Positions 40,615 through 49,642 of a DNA stretch of 64,000 nucleotides are shown here, piece by piece (position 1 is the first letter of the stretch; each line of letters starts with the position of its first letter). Made by a program: the position numbers and the translations under genes. Below the pieces are notes generated by a model. It was given only the letters and a program-made list of their open reading frames with translations, ran no database searches and was not told the origin of the DNA. The stretch lies in the NCBI RefSeq assembly GCF_000377905.1, contig NZ_KB898873.1, forward strand, positions 372,001-436,000. Reading direction: 5' to 3'. Source of the stretch: Thioalkalivibrio sp. ALMg11. GTDB lineage: Bacteria; Pseudomonadota; Gammaproteobacteria; Ectothiorhodospirales; Ectothiorhodospiraceae.

Positions 40615-43296
40615 ATGGGAACCCATATCCTGGACAAGCTGTTCAATCCGCGTGGCGTCGCCGTGTTCGGCGCCTCCGAACGCGAAGGCAGCGTCGGCCG
40701 CACGGTGCTGGCCAACCTCCTGGCGGCCGGTTTCGAACGCACCCTGCTCCCGGTAAATCCCAAATACGCCGAGGTACAGGGCCTGCGCTGCGTGCCCGAG
40801 CTGAAACCCGGCGAGCACATGGTGGACCTGGCGCTGATCGCCACTCCGGCCCGTGCCGTCCCCGGCATCCTGCGCAACTGCGGCGAGGCGGGTTTGCGCG
40901 GCGCCGTCATCCTCTCGGCCGGGTTCGCCGAAGCCGGCCGAGAGGGCGAACGCCTGCAGCAGGAATGCGTCGAGATCGCGCAGCGTTACCGCATGCGCCT
41001 GATCGGCCCCAACTGCCTCGGCATCATGCGCCCGGGCATCGGGCTCAACGCGACCTTCAGCCACAACCAGGCGCTGCCCGGAAAGCTCGGACTGATCTCC
41101 AGTTCCGGAGCGCTGATCACCGCAGTCCTGGACTGGGCAGAGCCCACCGGCATCGGGTTTTCCAGCGTGGCCTCCACCGGCGACGCCGCAGACGTCGACT
41201 TCGGCGAGCTGCTGGACTACCTCGCGGTGGATCCCGAGACCCAGGGCATCCTGCTGTACGTCGAGGGCATCCGCCACACGCGACGCTTTCTTTCGGGCTT
41301 GCGTGCCGCCGCGCGCATGAAGCCCGTAGTGGTCCTCAAGTCCGCGCGCCATGCCGCCACCGCCCAGGCGGCCGCCACCCATACCGGGGCGATGATGGGT
41401 TCGGATGCGGTGTTCGACGCAGCCCTGCAGCGGGCCGGCGTCGTCCGGGTGGAGCGGGTATCGCAGTGGTTTTCCGCCGCCCAGACGCTGGCCAGCGGCG
41501 TGCGCCTGCGCGGCGAGGACCTGGCCATCGTCACCAATGGAGGCGGACCTGGCGTGATGGCCGTGGACCGGGCCGCCGACCTCGGCCTGAACCTGGCCGC
41601 ATTGACCGACGGCACGCTAGAGGCACTCAACGCCCTGCTGCCCGCCCACTGGTCCCATGGCAACCCGGTGGACATCCTCGGCGATGCCACCCCCGAACGA
41701 TATGGCGAAGCCCTGCGCATCGTGCTCGCGGACCCCGGGGTTCACATGGCGAGCGTCCTCCTCACCCCCCAGGCCATGACCGACCCCGACGCCTGTGCCG
41801 AGGCCGTGATCGAACAGACCCGCAAAAGCCACAAGCCGGTGCTGGCCTGCTGGATGGGGGACCCGCTGGTAGCCCGCGCGCGGAAACGCTTCGACGCGGA
41901 AGGTATCCCCCAGTTCCGCACGCCCGAGGGCGCGGTCGAGACCTTCGCATGGCTGATCGAACACCGACGCAACCAACGCATGCTGCTGCAGGCCCCCGGC
42001 CCCCGCAGCGATGACAAGCCCGCGGATGTCGAGGGCGCGCGGCTGATCCTGCAGCACGCGCGCAGCCAGGGTCGCAAGGTCCTGAGTATGCGCGAGTCCC
42101 GGGCCGTGCTGGCCGCCTTCCACATCCCCTGCAGCCCCAGCATCCTCGCCCGCGACCCGGCCGACGCCATGCTGGCTGCCGAGACCCTTGGCTTCCCGGT
42201 CGCGCTCAAGATCAGTGCGCCCGACCTCACCCACAAGAGCGACTTCGGCGGTGTACGGCTCAACCTGCGCAGCGTGCAGGCCGTGCGCCAACAGGCCCAG
42301 GAGATGCTCGACCAGATCCACGAGCAATTCCCGGAGGTCGAGGTCGAAGGCGTGAGCGTGGAACGCATGGCCGAGGTCGGGCATGTTCGCGAACTGCTGG
42401 TGGGGATCTCGCGCGACCCGGTGTTCGGCCCGGTGATCGCCTTCGGACTGGGTGGGACCGCGGTGGAGGTCATCGGCGACCAGGCCGTCGCCCTGCCGCC
42501 GCTGAACCCCTCGTTGGCCCGGCGCCTGATGGCGCAGACCCGCGCGGCGCGCACCCTCGGCACTTTTCGCGGCGCGCCCCCGGTGCGCGAGGGCGCGGTG
42601 GAACAGGTCCTGCTCCGGGTCTCGGAGATGGCCTGTGAACTGCCCGAACTCGCGGCGCTGGATATCAACCCCCTGCAGGCCGGCGAACACGGCGTGATGG
42701 CCGTGGACGCCCGCATCGAACTGGCCGATCCGGCGCACGACAGCCGTGACTACGCGCACATGGCCATCCACCCCTATCCCGGCCACATGGCCCGGAAGGT
42801 CACCACCCGCGACGGCCATGAGCTCGAACTCCGGCCGATCCGACCCGAGGACGCCGCCATCGAACAGGAATTCGTGCGCAGCCTGTCGGAGAAGTCCCGC
42901 TACCTCCGGTTCATGCGCTCGATGGACGAACTCACGCCCGAGATGCTCGTGCGCTTCACCCAGATCGACTACGACCGCGAGATGGCCTTCATCGCGGTCG
43001 ACCACCACACGGGCCGGGAGGTGCAGGTCGGCGTAGCCCGCTACACCACCGAACCCGACGGCGAAAGCGCGGAGTTCGCCGTGGTCATCAGCGACGCCTG
43101 GCAGGGCCGCGGCGTGGGCAGCCTCCTGATGGAGGCCGTCATCGATTCCGCCCGCAACGCCGGCCTGCGCGAACTGTTTGGCGAGGTGCTGCGCCACAAC
43201 GGCGGCATGCTCGCGCTCGCCCAACGCCACGGCTTCCAGCGCGAGATCCTCGCCTCCGACGAGGAGATCATCCGCGTCAGCCGGCGCCTCCACTGA
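40615..43296 (+). CDS. Acyl-CoA synthetase-like/GNAT protein lysine acetyltransferase (Pat/YfiQ type)
   Basis: An 893-residue multidomain protein. Residues 1-460 resemble the NDP-forming acyl-CoA synthetase (CoA-binding fold GVAVFGASEREGSVGR; LIGPNCLGIMRPG; SSSGALITAVLDWA). Residues 480-720 are an ATP-grasp domain (FPVALKISAPDLTHKSDFGGV; AFGLGGTAVEVI). Residues 735-890 are a GNAT acetyltransferase (ELRPIRPEDAAIEQEFVRSL; AWQGRGVGSLLMEAVI). This is the architecture of Pat/YfiQ/PatZ, which acetylates acetyl-CoA synthetase and other proteins. Divergent from a deacetylase, 39 bp between starts, so both probably share a promoter region. Confidence 0.92.
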   Translation: MGTHILDKLFNPRGVAVFGASEREGSVGRTVLANLLAAGFERTLLPVNPKYAEVQGLRCVPELKPGEHMVDLALIATPARAVPGILRNCGEAGLRGAVILSAGFAEAGREGERLQQECVEIAQRYRMRLIGPNCLGIMRPGIGLNATFSHNQALPGKLGLISSSGALITAVLDWAEPTGIGFSSVASTGDAADVDFGELLDYLAVDPETQGILLYVEGIRHTRRFLSGLRAAARMKPVVVLKSARHAATAQAAATHTGAMMGSDAVFDAALQRAGVVRVERVSQWFSAAQTLASGVRLRGEDLAIVTNGGGPGVMAVDRAADLGLNLAALTDGTLEALNALLPAHWSHGNPVDILGDATPERYGEALRIVLADPGVHMASVLLTPQAMTDPDACAEAVIEQTRKSHKPVLACWMGDPLVARARKRFDAEGIPQFRTPEGAVETFAWLIEHRRNQRMLLQAPGPRSDDKPADVEGARLILQHARSQGRKVLSMRESRAVLAAFHIPCSPSILARDPADAMLAAETLGFPVALKISAPDLTHKSDFGGVRLNLRSVQAVRQQAQEMLDQIHEQFPEVEVEGVSVERMAEVGHVRELLVGISRDPVFGPVIAFGLGGTAVEVIGDQAVALPPLNPSLARRLMAQTRAARTLGTFRGAPPVREGAVEQVLLRVSEMACELPELAALDINPLQAGEHGVMAVDARIELADPAHDSRDYAHMAIHPYPGHMARKVTTRDGHELELRPIRPEDAAIEQEFVRSLSEKSRYLRFMRSMDELTPEMLVRFTQIDYDREMAFIAVDHHTGREVQVGVARYTTEPDGESAEFAVVISDAWQGRGVGSLLMEAVIDSARNAGLRELFGEVLRHNGGMLALAQRHGFQREILASDEEIIRVSRRLH

Positions 43297-43370
43297 CCGC
43301 GGGGACGGTCGCGCGCAGTCGCCGCACCCGGTCCGGCGGGCATCCGGCACCCCGGCGCGTCGCTTGCGGG

Positions 43371-43400
43371 GCCCCGGACGAATGGGTAGCGTCCCGGGGC
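43371..43400 (+). terminator. Hairpin after the acetyltransferase gene
   Basis: gccccgg-acg pairs with cgtcccggggc across an eight-base loop, with one bulged base. It lies 75 bases after the acetyltransferase stop and just before the WYL gene. No T-run. An alternative ATG for the WYL gene lies inside this loop. Confidence 0.4.
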
Positions 43401-43423
43401 ATGCATCCACCCCTTACCCGCCC

Positions 43424-44392
43424 GTGAACCGCGCCGAACGCATCTTTCACCTGCACCGATTGCTGCAGGGGCGGCGCCCGCCCTCGCTGGCAGACCTGAT
43501 GGACCGTCTCGAGGTATCCCGCGCGACCATCAAGCGCGACATCGAATACATGCGCGACTTCATGCAGGCACCCATCGAATACGATGCCCAGGCCAATGGC
43601 TACTGCTACACCGAGGATGCCCCGGCCTTCGAGCTTCCGGGGCTGTGGTTCAACGAATCCGAACTGCTCGCACTGCTGACCATGGAGCAGCTGCTGGAGG
43701 ACGTGCAGCCCGGCCTGCTGGCGCCCACGCTCGGGCCACTGAAGGGCCGTATCCGCGAGCTGCTCGCCAGCGGTGGGCACCAGCCGGACACCGTGCGCCG
43801 CCGCATCCGCATCCAGCCGCTGGCCCAGCGCGGCAGCCGTGGCGAAAGCTTTCAGGCCGTGGCCTCCGCGACCCTGGATGAACATCCCATCGAGATCGAG
43901 TACCACGGGCGCGCCCGGGATGCGGCCACCCGGCGCGTCGTGCACCCCCAGCGCCTGCTCTACTACCGCGACAACTGGTACCTGATCGCCTGGTGCGAGC
44001 AAGCCGGAGACCTGCGCACCTTCGCCCTGGAGCGCATCCGCTCGGTACATCCAGCAGAGGCCGCCTACCGCTCCATCGACGAGACCACCCTGGACGCGCA
44101 CACCGGGGACGCCTTTGGCATCTTCACCGGTCCCGCACAGGAATGGGCGATCCTGCGCTTCACCCCGGAACACGCCCGCTGGGTCGCCGACGAGACCTGG
44201 CACCCGGAGCAAATTGGCGAATACGAGGGCGACGCGTATCGCCTTCGGATCCCCTACGCCGACCCCACCGAGCTGGTCCAGGAGATCCTGCGCCACGGCC
44301 CGGGCGTGGAAGTTCTGGCGCCCGCCGGCCTGCGCCGGCGCGTGGCCGACGACCTCGCGCGCGCCGCACACCAGTACGACGCGTCCGGCTGA
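43424..44392 (+). CDS. WYL-domain transcriptional regulator
   Basis: A 322-residue regulator: N-terminal winged HTH (NRAERIFHLHRLLQGRRPPSLADLMDRLEVSRATIKRDIEYM as successive helices) and a C-terminal WYL ligand-binding domain (IEIEYHGR...HPQRLLYYRDNWYLIAWCEQ, DLRTFALERI) followed by the WCX-like extension ending VADDLARAAHQY. WYL domains sense nucleic acid or nucleotide ligands. I chose GTG at 43424, which begins exactly where the family does; the ATG at 43382 lies in a hairpin loop. No strong ribosome site. Target genes unknown; it may regulate neighbours or itself. Confidence 0.87.
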   Translation: MNRAERIFHLHRLLQGRRPPSLADLMDRLEVSRATIKRDIEYMRDFMQAPIEYDAQANGYCYTEDAPAFELPGLWFNESELLALLTMEQLLEDVQPGLLAPTLGPLKGRIRELLASGGHQPDTVRRRIRIQPLAQRGSRGESFQAVASATLDEHPIEIEYHGRARDAATRRVVHPQRLLYYRDNWYLIAWCEQAGDLRTFALERIRSVHPAEAAYRSIDETTLDAHTGDAFGIFTGPAQEWAILRFTPEHARWVADETWHPEQIGEYEGDAYRLRIPYADPTELVQEILRHGPGVEVLAPAGLRRRVADDLARAAHQYDASG

Positions 44393-44407
44393 GGGAGCCG
44401 GATTTCA

Positions 44408-44434
44408 GGGGTGGCTCATCCTGTGAGCCACCCC
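44408..44434 (+). terminator. Hairpin after WYL regulator
   Basis: A perfect 11-bp stem ggggtggctca/tgagccacccc with a five-base loop, 16 bases after the stop of the WYL gene and before the HIRAN gene. No T-run. Confidence 0.55.
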
Positions 44435-44477
44435 CGGTGCTACAACGGACACCCAGGCAACACCAAGGAGTCCGGAC

Positions 44478-44888
44478 ATGTCGCAGCCCATTCAAGCACG
44501 CCCCGTCCCGCCGCTGGCCGGCTACTACGCCAAGCGCGGCACCTACAACCGCACCGCCAACACCGAAGAACTGCTGGAGCGCATCCCCCTGGCCGGCTTC
44601 CGCCACCACGAGGCGCCGAAGCTCTGGGGCATCCTCAAGCGCGGCCAGGCCCTGACCGTGGAACGCGAGCGCACCAACACGCACGACGGCCAAGCCGTCG
44701 CCGTGCGCTGGATGGATCACCACCTGGGCTACCTGCCCCGCGACCGCAACGGCCTGGCCGCCCAGCTACTGGACCAGGACCAGCCCCTGATCGCCCGCAT
44801 CCTCGAAAAGCGCGACCACGCCGACCGCCACAGCCGCCTCGAACTCGGCCTCTACCGTGCGAAGTCGCGGCCCAGCTCTGCCCACTAG
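44478..44888 (+). CDS. HIRAN domain protein
   Basis: A 136-residue protein consisting mainly of a HIRAN domain: IPLAGFRHHEAPKLWGILKRGQALTVERERTNTHDGQAVAV and the LGYLPRDRNGLAAQLLDQ block are clear. HIRAN binds DNA 3' ends in eukaryotic HLTF; stand-alone bacterial copies are presumed to act in DNA repair or replication stress but are poorly studied. AAGGAG lies ten bases before the ATG. It follows the WYL regulator after a hairpin and is convergent with the aldehyde dehydrogenase gene. Confidence 0.88.
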   Translation: MSQPIQARPVPPLAGYYAKRGTYNRTANTEELLERIPLAGFRHHEAPKLWGILKRGQALTVERERTNTHDGQAVAVRWMDHHLGYLPRDRNGLAAQLLDQDQPLIARILEKRDHADRHSRLELGLYRAKSRPSSAH

Positions 44889-44931
44889 GCCGACGCCCTC
44901 AAGACGCGGACAAACCTTCGACGGGCATGAA

Positions 44932-46299
44932 TCAACCCACCCAGATGGTCTTGGCGTTCTGGAATTCGCGGATGCCGAGTTCGGAGAGTTCGCGGCCGTA
45001 GCCCGAGTCCTTCACGCCGCCGAAGGGCAGGCGCGGGTCGCTCTTGACGATGCCGTTGACGAAGGCGCAGCCGCATTCCAGGCGTCGGGCCAGGGCCTCG
45101 CCGCGCGCCGGATCGGCGGTCCAGACGCTGCCGCCGAGGCCGAAGCGCGAGCGGTTGGCGAGCTCGATGGCGTGGTCCGCGTCGCGCGCCCGGGTAACCG
45201 CCGCGACCGGCCCGAAGGTCTCCTCGTCGAAGGCCGCCATGCCGGGTTCCACTGCATCCAGCAGCGTAGGCGGGTAGAAATACCCAGGCCCATCGCGCAT
45301 TTGGCCACCCGTGACCAGGCGGGCGCCGGCCGCCACGCTGCGGGTCACCTGGTCGTGCAGCTCACTGCGCAGGTCGTCGCGCGCCAGCGGCCCAATGTTC
45401 GTGGCCTCATTCATCGGATCACCGATTACCAGCGCCTCGATGGCCACCTTGAAACGTTCGACAAAGTCCTCCGCGATCGTCTCCTCGACGATGAAGCGCT
45501 TGGCCGCGATGCAGGTCTCGCCGTTGTTCTGGAAGCGCCCGCGCACCGCCTGCTCCACGGTGTAGTCGAGATCGGCATCCGCCAGTACGACGAAGGCATC
45601 CGAGCCACCCAGCTCCAGCACCGAGGACTTCAGCGCCTTGCCGGCGGCCGCGCCCACCGCGCGGCCAGCGCCCTCGGAGCCGGTCAGACTCACACCCTGG
45701 ACGCGGGCATCCGCGATGATGCCTTCCACCGCGTCGGACCCGACCGGCAGGTTGCGGAACACACCCTCGGGGAAGCCGGCCGCAGTGAACACCCGTTCCA
45801 GGTGCTCGGCACAACCGGGGACATTGGAGGCATGCTTGAGCAGCACGGTATTGCCAGCCAGGGTCGCCGGGATTGCCTGGCGGAAAGCCTGCCAGTAGGG
45901 GAAGTTCCACGGCATCACCAGCAACACAGTACCCAGCGGCTGCCAGGCGATGAAGGAACGGCTCGCATCCGAGGCGATCATCGTGTCCTGCAGCAAGTCC
46001 GGGCCGTGCTCGGCGTAGTACTCGCAGGCATTCGCGCACTTGTCGACCTCGACGCGCGCCTCGGCCAGGCGCTTGCCCATCTCGCGGGTGGCGGTGGCCG
46101 CCAGCGTCTCGCGCTCGTCGCGCAACACCCCGGCCAGCGCGCGCAGGCGAGCGGCACGCTCCGCCACCGGTTGCCCAGCCCACCCCGGAGCAGCGCTGGC
46201 AGCGCGCGCCAGTGCTGTCTCCAGCCCGGCCGAATCCATGCGCGGGTAGCGCGCCAGGGTCTCGCCGGTGGCAGGGTTGATCGCGGTCATTTCGGTCAT
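44932..46299 (-). CDS. NAD(P)-dependent succinate-semialdehyde-type aldehyde dehydrogenase
   Basis: A 455-residue aldehyde dehydrogenase. Motifs: MPWNFPYWQAFR, ELGGSDAFVVLADAD with the catalytic Glu, NNGETCIAAKRF with the nucleophilic Cys near residue 264, and FGPVAAV. LPFGGVKDSGYGRELSELGIREF at the end is typical of the succinate-semialdehyde dehydrogenase (GabD/YneI) group. Exact aldehyde is uncertain: betaine-aldehyde activity is not suggested because betaine is made here by methylation. GAGG lies about eight bases before the ATG at 46299. A long upstream in-frame extension runs into the divergent gene and is rejected. Confidence 0.88.
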   Translation of the reverse strand: MTEMTAINPATGETLARYPRMDSAGLETALARAASAAPGWAGQPVAERAARLRALAGVLRDERETLAATATREMGKRLAEARVEVDKCANACEYYAEHGPDLLQDTMIASDASRSFIAWQPLGTVLLVMPWNFPYWQAFRQAIPATLAGNTVLLKHASNVPGCAEHLERVFTAAGFPEGVFRNLPVGSDAVEGIIADARVQGVSLTGSEGAGRAVGAAAGKALKSSVLELGGSDAFVVLADADLDYTVEQAVRGRFQNNGETCIAAKRFIVEETIAEDFVERFKVAIEALVIGDPMNEATNIGPLARDDLRSELHDQVTRSVAAGARLVTGGQMRDGPGYFYPPTLLDAVEPGMAAFDEETFGPVAAVTRARDADHAIELANRSRFGLGGSVWTADPARGEALARRLECGCAFVNGIVKSDPRLPFGGVKDSGYGRELSELGIREFQNAKTIWVG

Positions 46300-46336
46300 G
46301 TTGGTGCCTCGGCGTTGCGGCCCGGAAACAGGCCCT

Positions 46337-46360
46337 GGGAAACATTGATCAGTGTTTCCC
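46337..46360. repeat. 24-bp palindrome related to the 34863-35150 element ends
   Basis: gggaaacattgatcagtgtttccc is palindromic except for one mismatched pair. It closely matches the fused ends of the 288-bp element (gggaaacactgat joined to atcagtgcttccc). It lies between the divergent aldehyde dehydrogenase and NDUFA9-like genes, so it could also act as an operator; origin from the element is inference. Confidence 0.55.
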
Positions 46361-46428
46361 TTGTTTGAACAATGCGAATCACCCGAGTATAAGACGATCC
46401 GCACTCGCTTTCGGAAGGACCTTGCCCC

Positions 46429-47400
46429 ATGTCGATCGATTCGATTCGCAATGTCTGCCTGCTGGGCGGCACCGGCTTCGTCGGCCACCACATCATCCGC
46501 CGACTGATTGACCGCGGCCTGAAGGTCCGCGTTCTGTCGCGCCGTCCGCACCGCCACCGCGACCTCCTGGTCAACCCGGAGATCGATCTGGTGGAAGGCA
46601 GCACCCATGATCCCGCCACCCTGGAACGCGTGTTCGCGGGCCAGGACGCGGTGATCAATCTGGTCGGCATCCTCAACGAGCGCGGTCACAGCGGCGCCGG
46701 GTTCCGCGTCGCCCACACCGAGCTGACCGAGAAGGCCCTGGCCGCCGCCGAGTCACAGGGGGTGCGCCGCTTCCTGCAGATGAGCGCACTGAAGGCGGAC
46801 ATGGAAGACGCCCCCAGCCACTACCTGCGCAGCAAGGGCGCGGCAGAGCAGGCCGTGTTCGCCAGCGAGTCCCTGGCGGTCACGGTGTTCCGGCCCTCGG
46901 TGATCTTTGGCCCGGAAGACTCCTTCCTGAACCGCTTCGCGACGCTGCTGAAGTTCTCGCCCATGATGCCCCTGGCACGTGCCCAAGCACGCTTCGCCCC
47001 GGTCTTCGTCGGCGACGTGGCGGAGCATTTCGTCGAGGCCCTGGAAGACCAGGACACCTTCGGCCAGGGCTTCGAGCTGTGCGGCCCGAAAACCTACACC
47101 CTGGGTGACCTGGTGCGCTACGTCGGCCGGGTCTCCGGCCACCGGCGCCCGGTGATCGGCCTGCCCGACTGGGCCGGCAAGCTGCAGGCCAGCGTGCTCG
47201 AGTTCGTGCCCGGCAAACCGCTGTCGCGCGACAACTTCGCCTCGCTGACCATCGACTCGGTCTGCGACGGCGAACAGCAGCTGCCCTGTCCGACCCGCCT
47301 GGAATCCATTGCCCCCAGTTATCTGGGCGGCGGGGGCGCCGGGCGCGAGGCCCGCATGCAGCACCTGCGCACGCTCAATCGCGGGGCCAGCCGCGGCTGA
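46429..47400 (+). CDS. Complex I NDUFA9-like NAD(P)-binding protein (atypical extended SDR)
   Basis: A 323-residue Rossmann-fold protein of the SDR superfamily related to mitochondrial NDUFA9. N-terminal nucleotide-binding site [50 protein letters not shown], the diagnostic NDUFA9-like segment. The catalytic YxxxK is present as YLRSK (near 136-140), though such proteins are often regarded as non-enzymatic. Bacterial relatives are often annotated as epimerases or ubiquinone-biosynthesis helpers. GGAAGGA precedes the ATG. cca follows 25 bases after its stop, so the two are probably co-transcribed. Confidence 0.85.
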   Translation: MSIDSIRNVCLLGGTGFVGHHIIRRLIDRGLKVRVLSRRPHRHRDLLVNPEIDLVEGSTHDPATLERVFAGQDAVINLVGILNERGHSGAGFRVAHTELTEKALAAAESQGVRRFLQMSALKADMEDAPSHYLRSKGAAEQAVFASESLAVTVFRPSVIFGPEDSFLNRFATLLKFSPMMPLARAQARFAPVFVGDVAEHFVEALEDQDTFGQGFELCGPKTYTLGDLVRYVGRVSGHRRPVIGLPDWAGKLQASVLEFVPGKPLSRDNFASLTIDSVCDGEQQLPCPTRLESIAPSYLGGGGAGREARMQHLRTLNRGASRG

Positions 47401-47425
47401 TCCGAAGGGTGAACCGGTAGCCGCC

Positions 47426-48658
47426 ATGCAGACCTACCTCGTCGGCGGTGCGGTTCGCGACCGCCTGCTGGGGCGCCCGTTCACGGAGCGCGACTATGTC
47501 GTCGTCGGCAGCTCGCCGCAGGCGATGGAAGCCGCAGGGTTTCGCCCGGTCGGGCGCGACTTCCCGGTCTTCCTGCACCCCAGGACCCACGAGGAATACG
47601 CGCTGGCGCGCACCGAGCGCAAGACGGCGCGTGGCTACCACGGCTTCCAGTTCAACGCCTCGCCCGAGGTCACGCTGGAAGACGACCTCGAACGCCGCGA
47701 TCTCACCATCAATGCGATGGCCGAGGATACCGACGGCACGCTGATCGACCCCTACAACGGCCAGGCCGACCTGGCGGCCCGACGACTGCGGCATGTCTCC
47801 CCCGCCTTCGCCGAGGATCCGGTGCGCCTGCTGCGCGTGGCCCGGTTTGCCGCGCAGCTTGCGCCCTGGGGTTTCGAGGTGGCCGAGGACACCCGCGCCC
47901 TGATGCGCGAACTGGTTACCTCCGGCGAAGTCGACGCCCTGGTGCCCGAACGCGTCTGGGCGGAGTGCGAGAAAGCCCTGAAGAGCCCCGCACCGCGCCG
48001 CTTTCTGGAGGTACTGCGCGAGGCCGGGGCGCTCGCGGTCCTGTTTCCCGAGATCGAGCGGCTGTTCGGCGTGCCCCAGCCCGCGCGCTACCACCCGGAG
48101 ATCGACACCGGCGTGCATACCCTGATGGTCCTCGACCAGGCGACACGGCTTTCCGATGCACCCGAGGTGCGCTTCGCCGCCCTGGTGCACGACCTCGGCA
48201 AGGGCACCACCGCCCCGGAAATCCTGCCCAGCCACCACGGGCACGAAGAACGCGGGGTGGGCCTGATCCGCGCCCTGGCCGAGCGCCTGCGGGTACCCAA
48301 TCGCTATCGCGACCTGGCGGTGCGCGTGGCGCGCTACCACGGGCTGGTGCATCGCGTGTTCGAGCTGCGCCCGAAGACCGTGATGAAGCTGGTCGACGGC
48401 CTGGACGTCCTGCGCCGCCCGGAGAACGTGGAGCCCTTCCTCCTGGCGGTAGAGGCGGACTTCCGCGGCCGCACCGGGTGGGAGGACAAGCCCTATCCGC
48501 AGGCCGACGCCGTGCGCCGCGCGGTAGCGGCCGCACAAGGCGTTCAGCCGGCGGCCCTGATGGCCGAGGGACACAAGGGCAAGGCACTGGGCGAGGCCCT
48601 GCAGCGCGAGCGCATTCGCGCCATTGCCGACGCCCTCCCGGATAACCCCGAACCGTAG
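47426..48658 (+). CDS. cca: Multifunctional CCA tRNA nucleotidyltransferase with HD domain
   Basis: A 410-residue enzyme that builds and repairs the 3'-CCA of tRNA. Start [16 protein letters not shown]; catalytic Asp pair region [44 protein letters not shown]. The C-terminal HD phosphohydrolase domain of gammaproteobacterial class II enzymes is present ([38 protein letters not shown]). The stop codon TAG is itself part of the GTAG head of a REP-like repeat that follows immediately. Confidence 0.95.
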   Translation: MQTYLVGGAVRDRLLGRPFTERDYVVVGSSPQAMEAAGFRPVGRDFPVFLHPRTHEEYALARTERKTARGYHGFQFNASPEVTLEDDLERRDLTINAMAEDTDGTLIDPYNGQADLAARRLRHVSPAFAEDPVRLLRVARFAAQLAPWGFEVAEDTRALMRELVTSGEVDALVPERVWAECEKALKSPAPRRFLEVLREAGALAVLFPEIERLFGVPQPARYHPEIDTGVHTLMVLDQATRLSDAPEVRFAALVHDLGKGTTAPEILPSHHGHEERGVGLIRALAERLRVPNRYRDLAVRVARYHGLVHRVFELRPKTVMKLVDGLDVLRRPENVEPFLLAVEADFRGRTGWEDKPYPQADAVRRAVAAAQGVQPAALMAEGHKGKALGEALQRERIRAIADALPDNPEP

Positions 48659-48721
48659 GAGCCCAGCCTCTGGACGATGGGGCCTCTCCAGCATCCAATC
48701 GCCGAGAGGCTCGGCTCCTAC
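48655..48721. repeat. REPIN-like palindrome, copy 1
   Basis: A 67-bp unit starting gtaggagcccagcc and ending in its inverse ggctcggctcctac: two REP-like sequences head-to-head around a central segment (gatggggcctctccagcatccaatc). The GTAG head tetranucleotide followed by a GC-rich hairpin is the pattern of REP sequences mobilised by RAYT transposases. This copy is less symmetrical than copy 2. It overlaps the cca stop codon. Confidence 0.75.
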
Positions 48722-48743
48722 AGCTCCAGGGGCCACGGCGGAT

Positions 48744-48812
48744 GTAGGAGCCCAGCCCCCTGGGCGATGGGGCCTGTCCAGCATCCAATCGCCCAGGGGG
48801 CTGGGCTCCTAC
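48744..48812. repeat. REPIN-like palindrome, copy 2
   Basis: A 69-bp unit, 22 bp after copy 1 and in the same orientation, with ends gtaggagcccagccccctgg and its exact inverse. Each half also contains its own small hairpin (gcccag-cccc-ctgggc). The central segment is nearly identical to copy 1. No RAYT gene is in the window. It lies 62 bp before pcm and may shape the end of the cca message. Confidence 0.8.
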
Positions 48813-48874
48813 TTGCCTGTCGGGGCGCGCGAACGTACTCTTTCGCGGCTGTCGAGCGCACTGAGGAAACCGCG

Positions 48875-49531
48875 ATGGATTACGCCAAGGCCCGGATCAA
48901 CATGGTCGAGCAGCAGGTCCGCCCCTGGGACGTGCTGGACACCCGTGTACTGGACGTAATGGAAACGCTCCCGCGCGAGCGTTTCATGCCCGAGCCCTAT
49001 CAGGCCCTGGCGTACGCCGATTCCGAGATCCCGCTGGGGCACGACGAGAACACCCTGCCGCCGGTCGTGATCGGCCGCCTGCTGCAGGCCGTGTCGCCGC
49101 AGCCTACCGAAACCGTGCTGGAGATCGGCACCGGTTCCGGCTACGTCACGGCCTGCCTGTCCCATCTGGCGGCCCAGGTCGACAGCGTCGAGCGCATCGA
49201 CGAGCTGCGCCTGGCCGCCCGCAACCGCCTGAGTGATCTCGGCATCGACAACGCGCAACTGCGCACCGCCTCGGTGACCCCCGACTGGACCCCGCCGCGC
49301 CCGCGCTACGACGCGATCATCCTGACCGGCGGCATGACCGAATACGACGACTTCCTCGAGCCCTACCTGACCCTGGGCGGGCGACTATTCGTGATCACCG
49401 GTGACGGTCCGATCATGGGGGCCCAGCTGATCACCCGTACCACCGAGGACGGCTGCCACCACGAGGAGCTGTTCGAGACCCGCGTCAAGCCGCTGGTTGG
49501 CTTCGAGCCGAAGCCCGCCTTCGAATTCTGA
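48875..49531 (+). CDS. pcm: Protein-L-isoaspartate O-methyltransferase family
   Basis: A 218-residue SAM-dependent methyltransferase. It starts MDYAKARINMVEQQVRPWDVLD, has RERFMPEPYQALAYADSEIPLG (the PCMT substrate region), SAM motif VLEIGTGSGYVTACLSHLA near residues 82-98, and a YDAIILTGGM loop. This subtype is regularly found directly upstream of tolC in gammaproteobacteria, as here. Expected role: repair of isoaspartyl residues in damaged proteins, though the VRPWDV-type N-terminus marks a divergent subgroup whose activity has been little tested. GAGG lies about ten bases before the ATG. Confidence 0.88.
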   Translation: MDYAKARINMVEQQVRPWDVLDTRVLDVMETLPRERFMPEPYQALAYADSEIPLGHDENTLPPVVIGRLLQAVSPQPTETVLEIGTGSGYVTACLSHLAAQVDSVERIDELRLAARNRLSDLGIDNAQLRTASVTPDWTPPRPRYDAIILTGGMTEYDDFLEPYLTLGGRLFVITGDGPIMGAQLITRTTEDGCHHEELFETRVKPLVGFEPKPAFEF

Positions 49532-49560
49532 GCGGCACCCCGGGCGCCCACTTCAGGCGC

Positions 49561-49590
49561 GGGCAGCATGGGGTGGAGATCCCATGCCCG
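49561..49590 (+). terminator. Hairpin between pcm and tolC
   Basis: gcatggg (49566-49572) pairs with cccatgc (49581-49587) around an eight-base loop, with additional ggg/ccg pairing outside. It is about 30 bases after the pcm stop. No T-run; a weak terminator or attenuator. Confidence 0.35.
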
Positions 49591-49642
49591 AACCGGCTCT
49601 GATAGGATAGGCTTTTCCTAATATCCCTCCGGAGTCGCGTCC

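Noticed and set aside
48655-48812. Tandem palindromes as a mini CRISPR array
   Set aside because: Only two units, each internally symmetrical with a GTAG head, spaced by 22 bp; no cas genes. REP/REPIN pattern fits better.
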